A DNA stretch of 64,000 bases, from contig NZ_CP090063.1 in the NCBI RefSeq assembly GCF_021391495.1, positions 1,612,001 to 1,676,000 of the forward strand. The letters are read 5' to 3'. Of the stretch, positions 17,048 through 25,312 are shown piece after piece (positions within the stretch are counted from its first letter, which is position 1; each line of letters starts with the position of its first letter). Position numbers and translations under genes: made by a program. The notes under the pieces were generated by a model, which saw only the letters and a list, made by a program, of their open reading frames with translations, searched no databases and was not told the origin of the DNA. This DNA is from Amycolatopsis acidiphila (GTDB lineage Bacteria; Actinomycetota; Actinomycetes; Mycobacteriales; Pseudonocardiaceae).

Positions 17048-20000
17048 GTGCACCTGAAAAGTCTGACGCTGAAGGGCTTCAAGTCCTTCGCCTCGGCTAC
17101 CACCTTGCGGTTCGAGCCGGGCATCACCTGCGTCGTCGGCCCGAACGGCTCGGGCAAGTCGAACGTGCTGGACGCGCTGCGCTGGGTGATGGGCACGCAG
17201 GGCGCCAAGGACCTGCGCGGCGGCAAGATGGAGGACGTCATCTTCGCCGGCACCTCCGGCCGCGCCCCGCTGGGCCGCGCCGAGGTCACCCTCACCATCG
17301 ACAACGTCGACGGCGCGCTCCCGATCGACTACTCCGAGGTCTCGATCACCCGCCGGATGTTCCGCGACGGCGCCAGCGAGTACGAGATCAACGGCAGCTC
17401 GTGCCGCCTGCTCGACATCCAGGAGCTACTGTCGGACTCCGGCATCGGCCGCGAGATGCACGTCATCGTCGGCCAGGGGCAGCTCAGCCAGATCCTCGAA
17501 TCCAAGCCCGAGGAGCGCCGCGCCTTCATCGAAGAGGCCGCCGGCGTGCTCAAGCACCGCAAGCGCAAGGAAAAGGCGCTGCGCAAGCTCACCGCGATGC
17601 AGGGCAACCTCGACCGCCTCGGGGACCTGACCGCGGAGCTGCGCCGCCAGCTCAAGCCGCTGGGCAAGCAGGCCGAGATCGCCCGCAAGGCCCAGGCCGT
17701 GCAGGCCGAGCTGCGGGACGCGCGGCTGCGCCTGTTCGCCGACGACCTGGTCACCCAGCGCGAAGCGATCGCCAGGGAGGAGGCCGACGAGGCCACCGCC
17801 CGGGCCCGCCGCGCCGAGGTGGAGCAGGCGCTGGAGCTGGTCAGCGCCGAGGAGAACCAGCTGGAGTCGCTGCTGGCGGAGGACGCGCCGCGGCTGACGC
17901 AGTCCCAGGACACCTGGTACAAGCTGTCCGCGCTGGCGGAACGGCTGCGCGGCACCGTGCGGCTCGCCGTGGAGCGCCAGCGGCACCTTTCCGCCGAGGT
18001 CGAGACGCACCAGAGCGGGCGTGACCCGGAGGAGCTGCTGGCGGAGGCCGAGCAGGTCGCCGAGCGCGAGGACGAGCTGAACGAGGCCGTCGCCGAGGCG
18101 CGCACGATGCTGTCGGAAACCGTGCAGCGCCGCGAACAGCTCGAGCACGCCGTCCAGGCCGCGGAGCGCGCGCACATGGCGGCGGTCCGCGCGATCGCCG
18201 ACCGGCGCGAGGGGCTCGCCAAGCTGACCGGCCAAGTCGAGGCCCTGCGCAGCAAGAACGGCGCCACCTCCGACGAGATCGACCGGCTCACCGCGTCGAT
18301 CGACGAGGCGGCCGCACGCGCCGAGATCGCCGTCGAGGAGCTGGAAGAGGCCAGGGCCGAGGGTGGCGTCGAGGAGTCCGACGACGCGGATCTGCACGCC
18401 CGCCACGACAGGGCGGTCGAGGCGAACAATGCCGCGAAGGCGCGCGTCGAGGAGCTGGTCAAGGCCGAGCGCGCGACCGAGCGCGAGATCGCGTCGGAGA
18501 AGGCGCGGGTGGACGCGTTGTCGATGGGCCTGCGGCGCAAGGACGGCGCGGGCGCCCTGCTCGGCGCGTCCGAGCAGCTGCCGGGCCTGCTCGGCTCGGT
18601 CGCCGCGTTGCTCACCGTGGAGCCGGGCTTCGAGGTCGCGCTCGCCGCGGCGCTCGGCCCGGTCGCCGACGCCGTCGCGGTGCAGGGCGGCGAGGACGCG
18701 CTCGCCGCGCTCAAGTACTTGAAGGACAACGACTCCGGCCGTGCGGGCGTGCTGCTCGGCGGCCAGGAGCACACCGTGGACACCACGTCGTGGCCGTCGC
18801 TGCCGGCCGGGGCCCGCTGGGCGCGGGAGGTCGTCACCGCGCCGGAAGCCCTCCGCTCGGCGGTGGAACGCGCCCTGGAACGGGTCGCCGTGGTGGACGG
18901 TTTGGATGCCGCGCGGCGGCTGGTCGCCGTGCATCCGAGCGTGAGCACCGTGACGGCCGAAGGCGACGTCTTCGGGGCGCACTGGGCGGTCGGCGGTTCC
19001 TCGCGCAGCGAGAGCGTGATCGAGGTGCAGGCCGCGGTCGACGAGGCGCAGGACCGGCTGCTCGCCGCGGAGCGCCTGCTGGAGCGCACCGCCGCGGAGC
19101 TGGAGGGCGCACGGGCCGAGCAGCAGGCGCGCCGGGACGAGGTCGGCCAGGCCAAGGAAGCGCTCAGCGAGGCCAAGGTCCGCAACGCGCGCTCCTCGGA
19201 ACGGCTGAACCGCCTGCAGCAGGCGGCGCGCTCGGCCGAGGCCGAGGTCAGCCGGCTGCACCAGCAGCGAGCGAAGGTCGAGGCCAGCCGCGAAGAGGCC
19301 GTGCAGAAGCTCGCCGAGCTGGAGGAGCGGCTGTCCCTGGTCGCCGAGGAGTCGGTCGACGAGGACCCGGACACCAGCGAGCGCGACGAGATGGCCGAGC
19401 AGCTCGCGGTCGTCCGGCAGGAAGAGGTCGAGGCACGGCTGGCGCTGCGCACCGCGGAAGAGCGGGCGCGCAGCATCGCGGGGCGTGCGGAGTCGCTGCG
19501 TCGCGCCGCGTACGCAGAGCAGCAGGCCCGCGAGCGTGCGGAGAAGTCCCGTGCCGCCAGGGCGAAGGGCGCCGCCGTCGCGGCCGCCGTCGTGGACGCG
19601 GGCGAGCTCGCGCTGGAGCGCATCGAGCAGTCGGTGCAGCGCGCGGCGGTCGAGCGCGACGAGGTGCAGGCGGCCCGGCAGGGGCGCGAGACGGCGCTGG
19701 CCCAGGTCCGCAGCCGGGTCCGCGAGCTGGCCGGCGAGCTGGAGAAGCTCACCGACGCCGTGCACCGCGACGAGGTCCTGCGCGCCGAGCAGCGGCTGCG
19801 GCTGGAGCAGCTGGAGACCAAGATCTCCGAGGACTTCGGCATCGGCCTGGAGGACCTGGTCGGCGAGTACGGCCCGGACGTGCCGGTGCCGCCGGGCGCG
19901 GGCGAGATGGCCGAGTACGAGGAGGCCCGCGAGCGCGGGGAGTCCGTCACCCCGCCGCCACCGATCCCCTACGACCGCGCCACGCAGGAGCGCCGCGCCA

Positions 20001-20644
20001 AGCGCGCCGAGAAGGACCTGGCGATGCTCGGCAAGGTCAACCCGCTCGCGCTGGAGGAGTTCGCCGCGCTGGAGGAGCGCTACAAGTTCCTTTCCACCCA
20101 GCTCGAAGACCTCAAGGCCACGCGCAAGGACCTGCTGACGGTCATCAAGGACGTGGACGACAAGATCCTGGAGGTCTTCACGTCCGCCTACTGGGATGTC
20201 GCGCGCGAATTCGAGACCGTGTTCTCCGTGTTGTTCCCCGGTGGGGAAGGCCGCATGGTGCTGACCGAGCCGGACGACATGCTCGCCACCGGCGTGGACG
20301 TCGAGGCGCGCCCGCCCGGCAAGAAGGTCAAGCGGCTCTCGCTGCTCTCAGGTGGGGAGAAGTCGCTGGTCGCGGTGGCGATGCTGGTCGCGATCTTCCG
20401 CGCCCGCCCTTCGCCGTTCTACGTCATGGACGAGGTCGAGGCCGCGCTGGACGACACGAACATGCGGCGGCTGATCGGCCTGCTCGAACAACTGCGGGAG
20501 GCCTCGCAGCTGATCATCATCACCCACCAGAAACCGACGATGGAAATCGCGGACGCGCTTTACGGGGTGAGCATGCAGGGCGACGGAATCACGAAAGTCA
20601 TTTCACAGCGGATGCGTGAGGAAAAAGCCGAAGCGGTTTCCTGA
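17048..20644 (+). CDS. smc: Chromosome segregation ATPase SMC
   Basis: SMC forms a DNA-entrapping ring with ScpAB and organises chromosome segregation. The 1198-residue product has an N-terminal head (VHLKSLTLKGFKSFA) with Walker A GPNGSGKS at residues 31-38, long Ala/Glu/Arg coiled coils, a central globular hinge around residues 500-660, and a C-terminal head with the ABC signature LSLLSGGEKSLVAVAML and Walker B FYVMDEVEAALDD. The GTG start at 17048 gives the canonical N-terminus, so the short upstream extension was dropped. A GGAGG site lies about ten bases before it. Confidence 0.97.
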   Translation: MHLKSLTLKGFKSFASATTLRFEPGITCVVGPNGSGKSNVLDALRWVMGTQGAKDLRGGKMEDVIFAGTSGRAPLGRAEVTLTIDNVDGALPIDYSEVSITRRMFRDGASEYEINGSSCRLLDIQELLSDSGIGREMHVIVGQGQLSQILESKPEERRAFIEEAAGVLKHRKRKEKALRKLTAMQGNLDRLGDLTAELRRQLKPLGKQAEIARKAQAVQAELRDARLRLFADDLVTQREAIAREEADEATARARRAEVEQALELVSAEENQLESLLAEDAPRLTQSQDTWYKLSALAERLRGTVRLAVERQRHLSAEVETHQSGRDPEELLAEAEQVAEREDELNEAVAEARTMLSETVQRREQLEHAVQAAERAHMAAVRAIADRREGLAKLTGQVEALRSKNGATSDEIDRLTASIDEAAARAEIAVEELEEARAEGGVEESDDADLHARHDRAVEANNAAKARVEELVKAERATEREIASEKARVDALSMGLRRKDGAGALLGASEQLPGLLGSVAALLTVEPGFEVALAAALGPVADAVAVQGGEDALAALKYLKDNDSGRAGVLLGGQEHTVDTTSWPSLPAGARWAREVVTAPEALRSAVERALERVAVVDGLDAARRLVAVHPSVSTVTAEGDVFGAHWAVGGSSRSESVIEVQAAVDEAQDRLLAAERLLERTAAELEGARAEQQARRDEVGQAKEALSEAKVRNARSSERLNRLQQAARSAEAEVSRLHQQRAKVEASREEAVQKLAELEERLSLVAEESVDEDPDTSERDEMAEQLAVVRQEEVEARLALRTAEERARSIAGRAESLRRAAYAEQQARERAEKSRAARAKGAAVAAAVVDAGELALERIEQSVQRAAVERDEVQAARQGRETALAQVRSRVRELAGELEKLTDAVHRDEVLRAEQRLRLEQLETKISEDFGIGLEDLVGEYGPDVPVPPGAGEMAEYEEARERGESVTPPPPIPYDRATQERRAKRAEKDLAMLGKVNPLALEEFAALEERYKFLSTQLEDLKATRKDLLTVIKDVDDKILEVFTSAYWDVAREFETVFSVLFPGGEGRMVLTEPDDMLATGVDVEARPPGKKVKRLSLLSGGEKSLVAVAMLVAIFRARPSPFYVMDEVEAALDDTNMRRLIGLLEQLREASQLIIITHQKPTMEIADALYGVSMQGDGITKVISQRMREEKAEAVS

Positions 20645-20802
20645 AAAATGCCCCGATAGTGTTCGTTTGAAAAAGGTTTCACGGGTACTCACGCTCCGTG
20701 CTGGTCCATACCACCCGAGTGGCGCTAGACGCTGCGCTTAACACGGCCTTAACGTGGGCAATCGATTTCTCGCCCCGCCCCCACCGCGCAGGAGTCCCCG
20801 CC

Positions 20803-23322
20803 GTGTCCGTTGTCGCGCCCAGAAAACGCCTCGCCACCGTCCTCGGACTGGCCCTCGTGCTCGCTGTGCTGGTGCCCGGGCGCGCCGGCGCCGCCCCGCC
20901 CGTCGCGACGAAGGGCCCGGTCGGCTGGGACACCTACCGCTCGGTGTCCGGGCTCGCCCAATTGCGGCCCGGGGAACAGGTGAAACAGTTTTCAAGTTTC
21001 GACCGCACGGGAAACAACGACGACGGTTTCAACGGGACCTATTCCTGCCTCCGGCACGACGACGCCGGCTGTGTGATCGCCGAGGCGCACACGGCGGGGG
21101 AGCTCTCGTCGATCTGGTTCACCTACGCGTCGAACTCGATCGCCGCCATCGGCCGGATCACCGTCGAGCTCGACGGGCGGACCGTGCTGCAGGGCTCGGC
21201 ACAGGACATTGTGGACGGTGCCAAGGGCGCCCCGTTCGTGTGGCCGCTGGTCGGCGACGCGGCCGACACGATGGGCGGCGCCGTCATCAAGGTGCCGATG
21301 CCGTTCACCAGCTCGATGCGCATCACCACCGAGAACAACCCGCACTTCTACCACGTGGCCTACCGCCAGTTCGCCGACGCGACCGGGGTCCGGACCTTCG
21401 ATCCGAACGACCGCGCCGCCGACGTCATCCAGCGCCTGCGCGGCTACGGCATCCGCGATCCCAAGCCGGCCGCGAACGGCGCGCGGACCCAGGACGCCGG
21501 GGTCTCGCTGGCGCCCGGCGCATCGATGTCCGTCCCGCTGACCGGCGCCGGGCAGATCGACCAGCTCGCGCTGCGGCTGCCGCAGGTGGTCGCCGCGCCG
21601 GCCGTCTACGACGACGGGCGAGCCTACGGTCAGGGCGGAAGTTCTTTCACCGCAACGATTTCTCCCGCTAACCAGGGTGTGCGCATCACCCGCCGCTACG
21701 ACGGGGGCATCGGGAACCAACGGGCGAGCGTCAGCGTGAACGGGCAGCAGGCAGGCGAATGGAGCGGTGGCGCCGCCGTGCCGAACGGGGGCTGGGTCGA
21801 CCAGACCATCGAGGTGCCCGCCTCGATCACCGCGGGCAAGTCCTCGGTGCAGATCGCCAACACGTTCGTCTCCTCCGCCGAGGACGTCAACGAGTTCCGC
21901 TACGAGATCCACAGCAAGGTCGGCAATCAGTGGGTGCGCACCGACATCATGGACGTCGGACCGAACCACCCCAGCGACGAGGCCGTGCACGGCTACCGGA
22001 TCACGGGCGCGACCTGGGCCGGGCTGCGGCAGTTCCGGTACGCCACCAGCGCCGACCAGACCGCGGCTTCGGACGCGGTGCTGGACGGCCTCCGGCTGCG
22101 CATCAGGTTCGACGGCCAGACCACTGTGGACGCTCCCGTCGGCGAGTTCTTCGGCTCAGGGCTGGGGAAGTACGCCTCGCGGACGCTGATGCACTCGATC
22201 GACACCACGGACAACGGCGCGTTCACCTCCTGGTGGCCGATGCCGTACGCCCGCAATGCCGTGGTGCAGCTGGTCAACACCTCGGACGTGCCGGTCAACG
22301 GTGGCTCGGTGAGCGTCACCACGGCGCGGGACGGGTCCGTCGCGAACGGTCTGGCGCAGGGCTCGCTCGGGTACTTCCACGCGACCCAGCACCGGGCCGA
22401 CACCGTGACCGGGCAGGACTGGACCTTCCTCACCACGCAGGGGCGGGGCCTGTTCTACGGCGTGACGACGAGCATGCGCGGGCACATCCCGCCCGGGCCG
22501 ACGCACCAGATGAACTTCCTCGAGGGCGACGAGCGGATGTACCCCGACGGCTCGGCGACCCCGGTCGAGTACGGCACCGGTTCGGAGGACTTCTACGAGT
22601 CCGGCTGGTACTTCCAGGACGCCCGCGACGGGGGAGTGGAGGGCGTGCCGTACGCGATGCCGCAGGCCGGGCTGGTCAGCCACGAGAACGGGGCCGACGG
22701 GTGTCAGTACGTGTGCCTGGGTGCCTACCGGCTGCTGCTGGCCGAGGCGGTGCCGTTCGGCAACGGCGTCGAGTTCGACATCGAGCATGGCGACCGCTCG
22801 CAGATGCCGGCGAACTACAGCTCCACCGCGTACTGGTACGGCCAGGCCACGCCGTCCCTGACCGCGAGCGACGTGGTGGACGTGGCCGACGACGCCTCCC
22901 GCACCCAGCACGGCTACACGGCGACGGGCGAGACCAGGACGACGCTGACCTCGACGTTCGAGGGCAAGGGCGACCGCTCCCCGGTGACCCGCCAGGTCGC
23001 CGCGACGACCGGCGCCGTGCAGTTCACCGCGCAGGTCGAGCAGGACAACCAGGGGCTTCGGCTGCGGCGGATCTCCGACCAGGCCAACGCCTTCCAGCGC
23101 GCGACCGTGTTCATCGACGGCAAACGGGTGGGCGAGTGGTACCAGCCGCTCGGCAACACCTACTCACGCTGGCTGGAGGACTCCTTCGACGTGCCGGCGT
23201 CGGCCACCGCGGGCCGGACCTCGGTGCAGGTGCGGCTGGAACCGGTCGCGGGCGCACCGGCGTGGTCGGGTTCGCGGTACTCGGTGTTCTCGCAGAGCCC
23301 CGGGACCCCGGCCGCCGACTGA
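20803..23322 (+). CDS. Secreted DUF2961 (GH172-like) glycoside hydrolase
   Basis: The 839-residue protein has a Sec signal peptide (RKRLATVLGLALVLAVLVPG then AGAAPP) and a DUF2961 core. It includes TAGELSSIWFTY near residue 100 and the family motif YGTGSEDFYESGWYF near residue 590, which holds a conserved acidic pair. DUF2961 proteins are now classed with GH172, whose characterised members act on fructofuranosides or D-arabinofuranosides. A beta-sandwich-like module appears twice, about residues 290-360 and 750-835. The GTG start follows AGGAG. I infer secretion and action on arabinofuranose-containing wall or capsule; the actual substrate is not shown. Confidence 0.82.
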   Translation: MSVVAPRKRLATVLGLALVLAVLVPGRAGAAPPVATKGPVGWDTYRSVSGLAQLRPGEQVKQFSSFDRTGNNDDGFNGTYSCLRHDDAGCVIAEAHTAGELSSIWFTYASNSIAAIGRITVELDGRTVLQGSAQDIVDGAKGAPFVWPLVGDAADTMGGAVIKVPMPFTSSMRITTENNPHFYHVAYRQFADATGVRTFDPNDRAADVIQRLRGYGIRDPKPAANGARTQDAGVSLAPGASMSVPLTGAGQIDQLALRLPQVVAAPAVYDDGRAYGQGGSSFTATISPANQGVRITRRYDGGIGNQRASVSVNGQQAGEWSGGAAVPNGGWVDQTIEVPASITAGKSSVQIANTFVSSAEDVNEFRYEIHSKVGNQWVRTDIMDVGPNHPSDEAVHGYRITGATWAGLRQFRYATSADQTAASDAVLDGLRLRIRFDGQTTVDAPVGEFFGSGLGKYASRTLMHSIDTTDNGAFTSWWPMPYARNAVVQLVNTSDVPVNGGSVSVTTARDGSVANGLAQGSLGYFHATQHRADTVTGQDWTFLTTQGRGLFYGVTTSMRGHIPPGPTHQMNFLEGDERMYPDGSATPVEYGTGSEDFYESGWYFQDARDGGVEGVPYAMPQAGLVSHENGADGCQYVCLGAYRLLLAEAVPFGNGVEFDIEHGDRSQMPANYSSTAYWYGQATPSLTASDVVDVADDASRTQHGYTATGETRTTLTSTFEGKGDRSPVTRQVAATTGAVQFTAQVEQDNQGLRLRRISDQANAFQRATVFIDGKRVGEWYQPLGNTYSRWLEDSFDVPASATAGRTSVQVRLEPVAGAPAWSGSRYSVFSQSPGTPAAD

Positions 23323-23323
23323 G

Positions 23324-23719
23324 CTAGACGTAGCGCAGGAGGCGTTCGGCCAGCGCGGGCCGGTTGCCCTCGGTGCTGAACACCGGGCGCCGGCCCGTCC
23401 GGCGGCGCCCGGCGAGGACCTCGCGCACGAACCGGGCCACCAGCGGCGGCTCCGGCAACGCGTCTTCGCCGAAGTAGGCGATCACCGAGGTCGGCGCCGT
23501 CTCCACCGCGACCGCCCAGCCGCTGTCCTCGCTCCACACCAGCATCAGGTCCTCACCGGGACGCCCGGCCACCTGCCGCAGGGCCAGATACGCGGTGGCG
23601 GTGTCGCTGATCTCGAAGCTCGTGCCCTCCGCGGGGAGGTTGAGCGCGCCCGCGACGGCGCGGACGTACCCCGCGAGGCCCTGGCTCAGCGCATGCGTCT
23701 TGTCGACTCCCCGATCCAT
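23324..23719 (-). CDS. DUF6292 family protein
   Basis: The 131-residue soluble protein resembles DUF6292, a family I know mainly from Amycolatopsis-like actinomycetes and without assigned function. The N-terminal helix (LSQGLAGYVRAVAGAL) is followed by a compact alpha/beta domain with LMLVWSEDSGWAVAVET and ends in ALAERLLRYV. It converges on the GH172-like gene with a single base between stops, and a small Cys-rich gene lies just upstream on the same strand. No catalytic residues are evident. Confidence 0.68.
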   Translation of the reverse strand: MDRGVDKTHALSQGLAGYVRAVAGALNLPAEGTSFEISDTATAYLALRQVAGRPGEDLMLVWSEDSGWAVAVETAPTSVIAYFGEDALPEPPLVARFVREVLAGRRRTGRRPVFSTEGNRPALAERLLRYV

Positions 23720-23742
23720 GCCCCAACTTTAGGCGCAGAAGG

Positions 23743-23913
23743 TCAGCCGGCCGGCGTTCGGTTCGCGCAGATGCAGCCGCGGTCGAGTGCCGCCGCCGCG
23801 GTGGCGGCGCAGTACCGCCGGCTGAGCCCGTCGTGGTTCTCCTGCGGATGCGGGCACACGGGACAGGTGTCCACCTGGACGGAGAGGGAGGTGGTCGGTG
23901 CTGGATCGGTCAT
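23743..23913 (-). CDS. Small RGCVC-like cysteine-rich protein
   Basis: A 56-residue open frame starting ATG at 23913 contains CPVCPHPQENHDGLSRRYC in its middle and RGCICANRTPAG at its end. The CxxC, a further cysteine after SRR, and the terminal RGCxC are the pattern of the small RGCVC family of Pseudonocardiaceae, probably zinc-binding. It lies 24 bases upstream of the DUF6292 gene on the same strand, so the two may be co-transcribed. The role is unknown; the size makes it easy to miss. Confidence 0.7.
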   Translation of the reverse strand: MTDPAPTTSLSVQVDTCPVCPHPQENHDGLSRRYCAATAAAALDRGCICANRTPAG

Positions 23914-24109
23914 CGCGGAACCCGCGCTTTCGTTGGAGGGTGAACGGGGTTCGTTCCGGAACGGCGTCGCGCGGCGTCAGGCCTGAGCCTACTCCTCGGA
24001 ACTTTCTCCGGTGCCCGGCCGTTGGACGGGTAAGTCGCATGTTTTGCGTGCCGTGTCGCCAGCACGTGTCGCGGAGCCCTCGGCCTCCCGTACCCGACGA
24101 AAGTTCTTG

Positions 24110-25150
24110 GTGACAACCGAATTGACCGACACGTCCACCGCGCCCGCACGCGCGGGCAGCGACTTCACGCGGCTTTCCAGGCTGGTCAACCAGCGAGGCC
24201 TGCTGACCCGCCGTCCCGGCAGCTACGCCCGCAAGTTCACCCTCAACGGTGTCCTGCTCGCCGCAGGCTGGACGGCGTTCGCCCTGGTCGGTGCCTCCTG
24301 GTGGAACCTGCTGACCGCCGCGTTCCTCGCGGTGGTGTTCGCGCAGCTCGCGTTCATCGGTCACGACGCCGGCCACAAGCAGATCTTCCGCGGCAAGCGG
24401 GCCAACGACTTCGTCGGGCATCTGCACGGCGCGCTGGTCGGGATGAGCTACGGCAAGTGGGTCGGCCAGCACAACCGCCACCACGCCAATCCCAACCACG
24501 AGGACGACGACCCGGACCTCGACATCCCGGCGCTCGCGTTCACCGTCGAGCAGGCGATCGGCAAGCGCGGCTTCCTGCGCTGGATCGCGAAGTACCAGGC
24601 GTTCCTGTTCTTCCCACTGCTGCTGCTCGAAGGCCTGAGCCTGCACCACTCCGGCATCCGCGCGGTGGTCCGGCGCGAGGTGAAGGCCCACCGGCTCGAG
24701 GCAGTGCTGATCTTCGGGCACATCGTCCTGTACCTCGCCGCGGTCTTCGTGGTGCTCTCGCCGCTGCAGGGGATCGTGTTCATCGCGGTGCACCAGGGCC
24801 TGTGGGGCGTCTACATGGGCTGCTCGTTCGCGCCGAACCACAAGGGCATGCCGACGCTGACCGCCGGCCAGAAAATCGACCACCTGCACAAGCAGGTGCT
24901 GACGTCCCGTAATGTTCGAGGCGGACGGGTCGTCGACTACGCGCTGGGCGGGCTGAACTACCAGATCGAGCACCACCTGTTCCCGAGCATGCCGCGAGCG
25001 AACCTCCGGCACGCCCAGCCGCTGGTCCGCGACTTCTGCGTCCGGCTCGGCCTGCCCTACCACCAGACCACCGCATTCGGCTCGTACGCACAGGTGCTGA
25101 GCCATCTGCACGCGGTCGGCGCGCCACTGCGCGCGCCGGCCCTGCCCTAG
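24110..25150 (+). CDS. Membrane fatty-acid (acyl-CoA) desaturase
   Basis: The 346-residue protein is a di-iron membrane desaturase, the DesA3/linoleoyl-CoA type. The three histidine boxes are HDAGH at residues 85-89, HNRHH at 121-125 (GQHNRHHANPNHEDDDPD) and QIEHH near residue 286. Hydrophobic segments lie at about 45-85 and 165-240. It introduces a double bond in acyl chains using oxygen and an electron donor, which is not encoded nearby. GTG 24110 is chosen over an upstream extension, though its ribosome-binding site is weak. A small acidic gene follows nine bases later. Confidence 0.9.
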   Translation: MTTELTDTSTAPARAGSDFTRLSRLVNQRGLLTRRPGSYARKFTLNGVLLAAGWTAFALVGASWWNLLTAAFLAVVFAQLAFIGHDAGHKQIFRGKRANDFVGHLHGALVGMSYGKWVGQHNRHHANPNHEDDDPDLDIPALAFTVEQAIGKRGFLRWIAKYQAFLFFPLLLLEGLSLHHSGIRAVVRREVKAHRLEAVLIFGHIVLYLAAVFVVLSPLQGIVFIAVHQGLWGVYMGCSFAPNHKGMPTLTAGQKIDHLHKQVLTSRNVRGGRVVDYALGGLNYQIEHHLFPSMPRANLRHAQPLVRDFCVRLGLPYHQTTAFGSYAQVLSHLHAVGAPLRAPALP

Positions 25151-25159
25151 AGGAGTTCC

Positions 25160-25312
25160 ATGTCGTCACCGAACATCCAGCCCGTCTTCAGCCACCAGAC
25201 CGAGGACGAGCCGGTCGACTACCCGGCGCCCGCGGCGACGAGCCAGGAACGGGACAAGGCCGACCAGGACCTCAACGCGCCGTTCTCCGCGCCGGAGTCG
25301 ACGAACCGCTGA
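25160..25312 (+). CDS. 50-residue acidic hypothetical protein downstream of the desaturase
   Basis: This short frame begins MSSPNIQPVFSHQTEDEP and ends APESTNR. It is rich in Asp, Glu, Pro and Gln, with no hydrophobic segment, and is probably disordered. Support for it being real is the strong AGGAG site five bases before ATG and the nine-base spacing from the desaturase stop. It ends exactly where the convergent symporter gene ends. I do not recognise the family; a desaturase-associated accessory peptide is possible. Confidence 0.6.
   Translation: MSSPNIQPVFSHQTEDEPVDYPAPAATSQERDKADQDLNAPFSAPESTNR

Noticed and set aside
17329..19950. Serine/arginine-rich 873-codon minus-strand frame inside smc
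   Set aside because: It mirrors the Ala/Glu/Arg coiled-coil codons of smc; no independent start signal or domain.
23729..25111. 460-codon minus-strand frame across the desaturase
   Set aside because: It overlaps the desaturase with its three histidine boxes and ends inside the small Cys-rich gene in a different frame; the composition is shadow-like.
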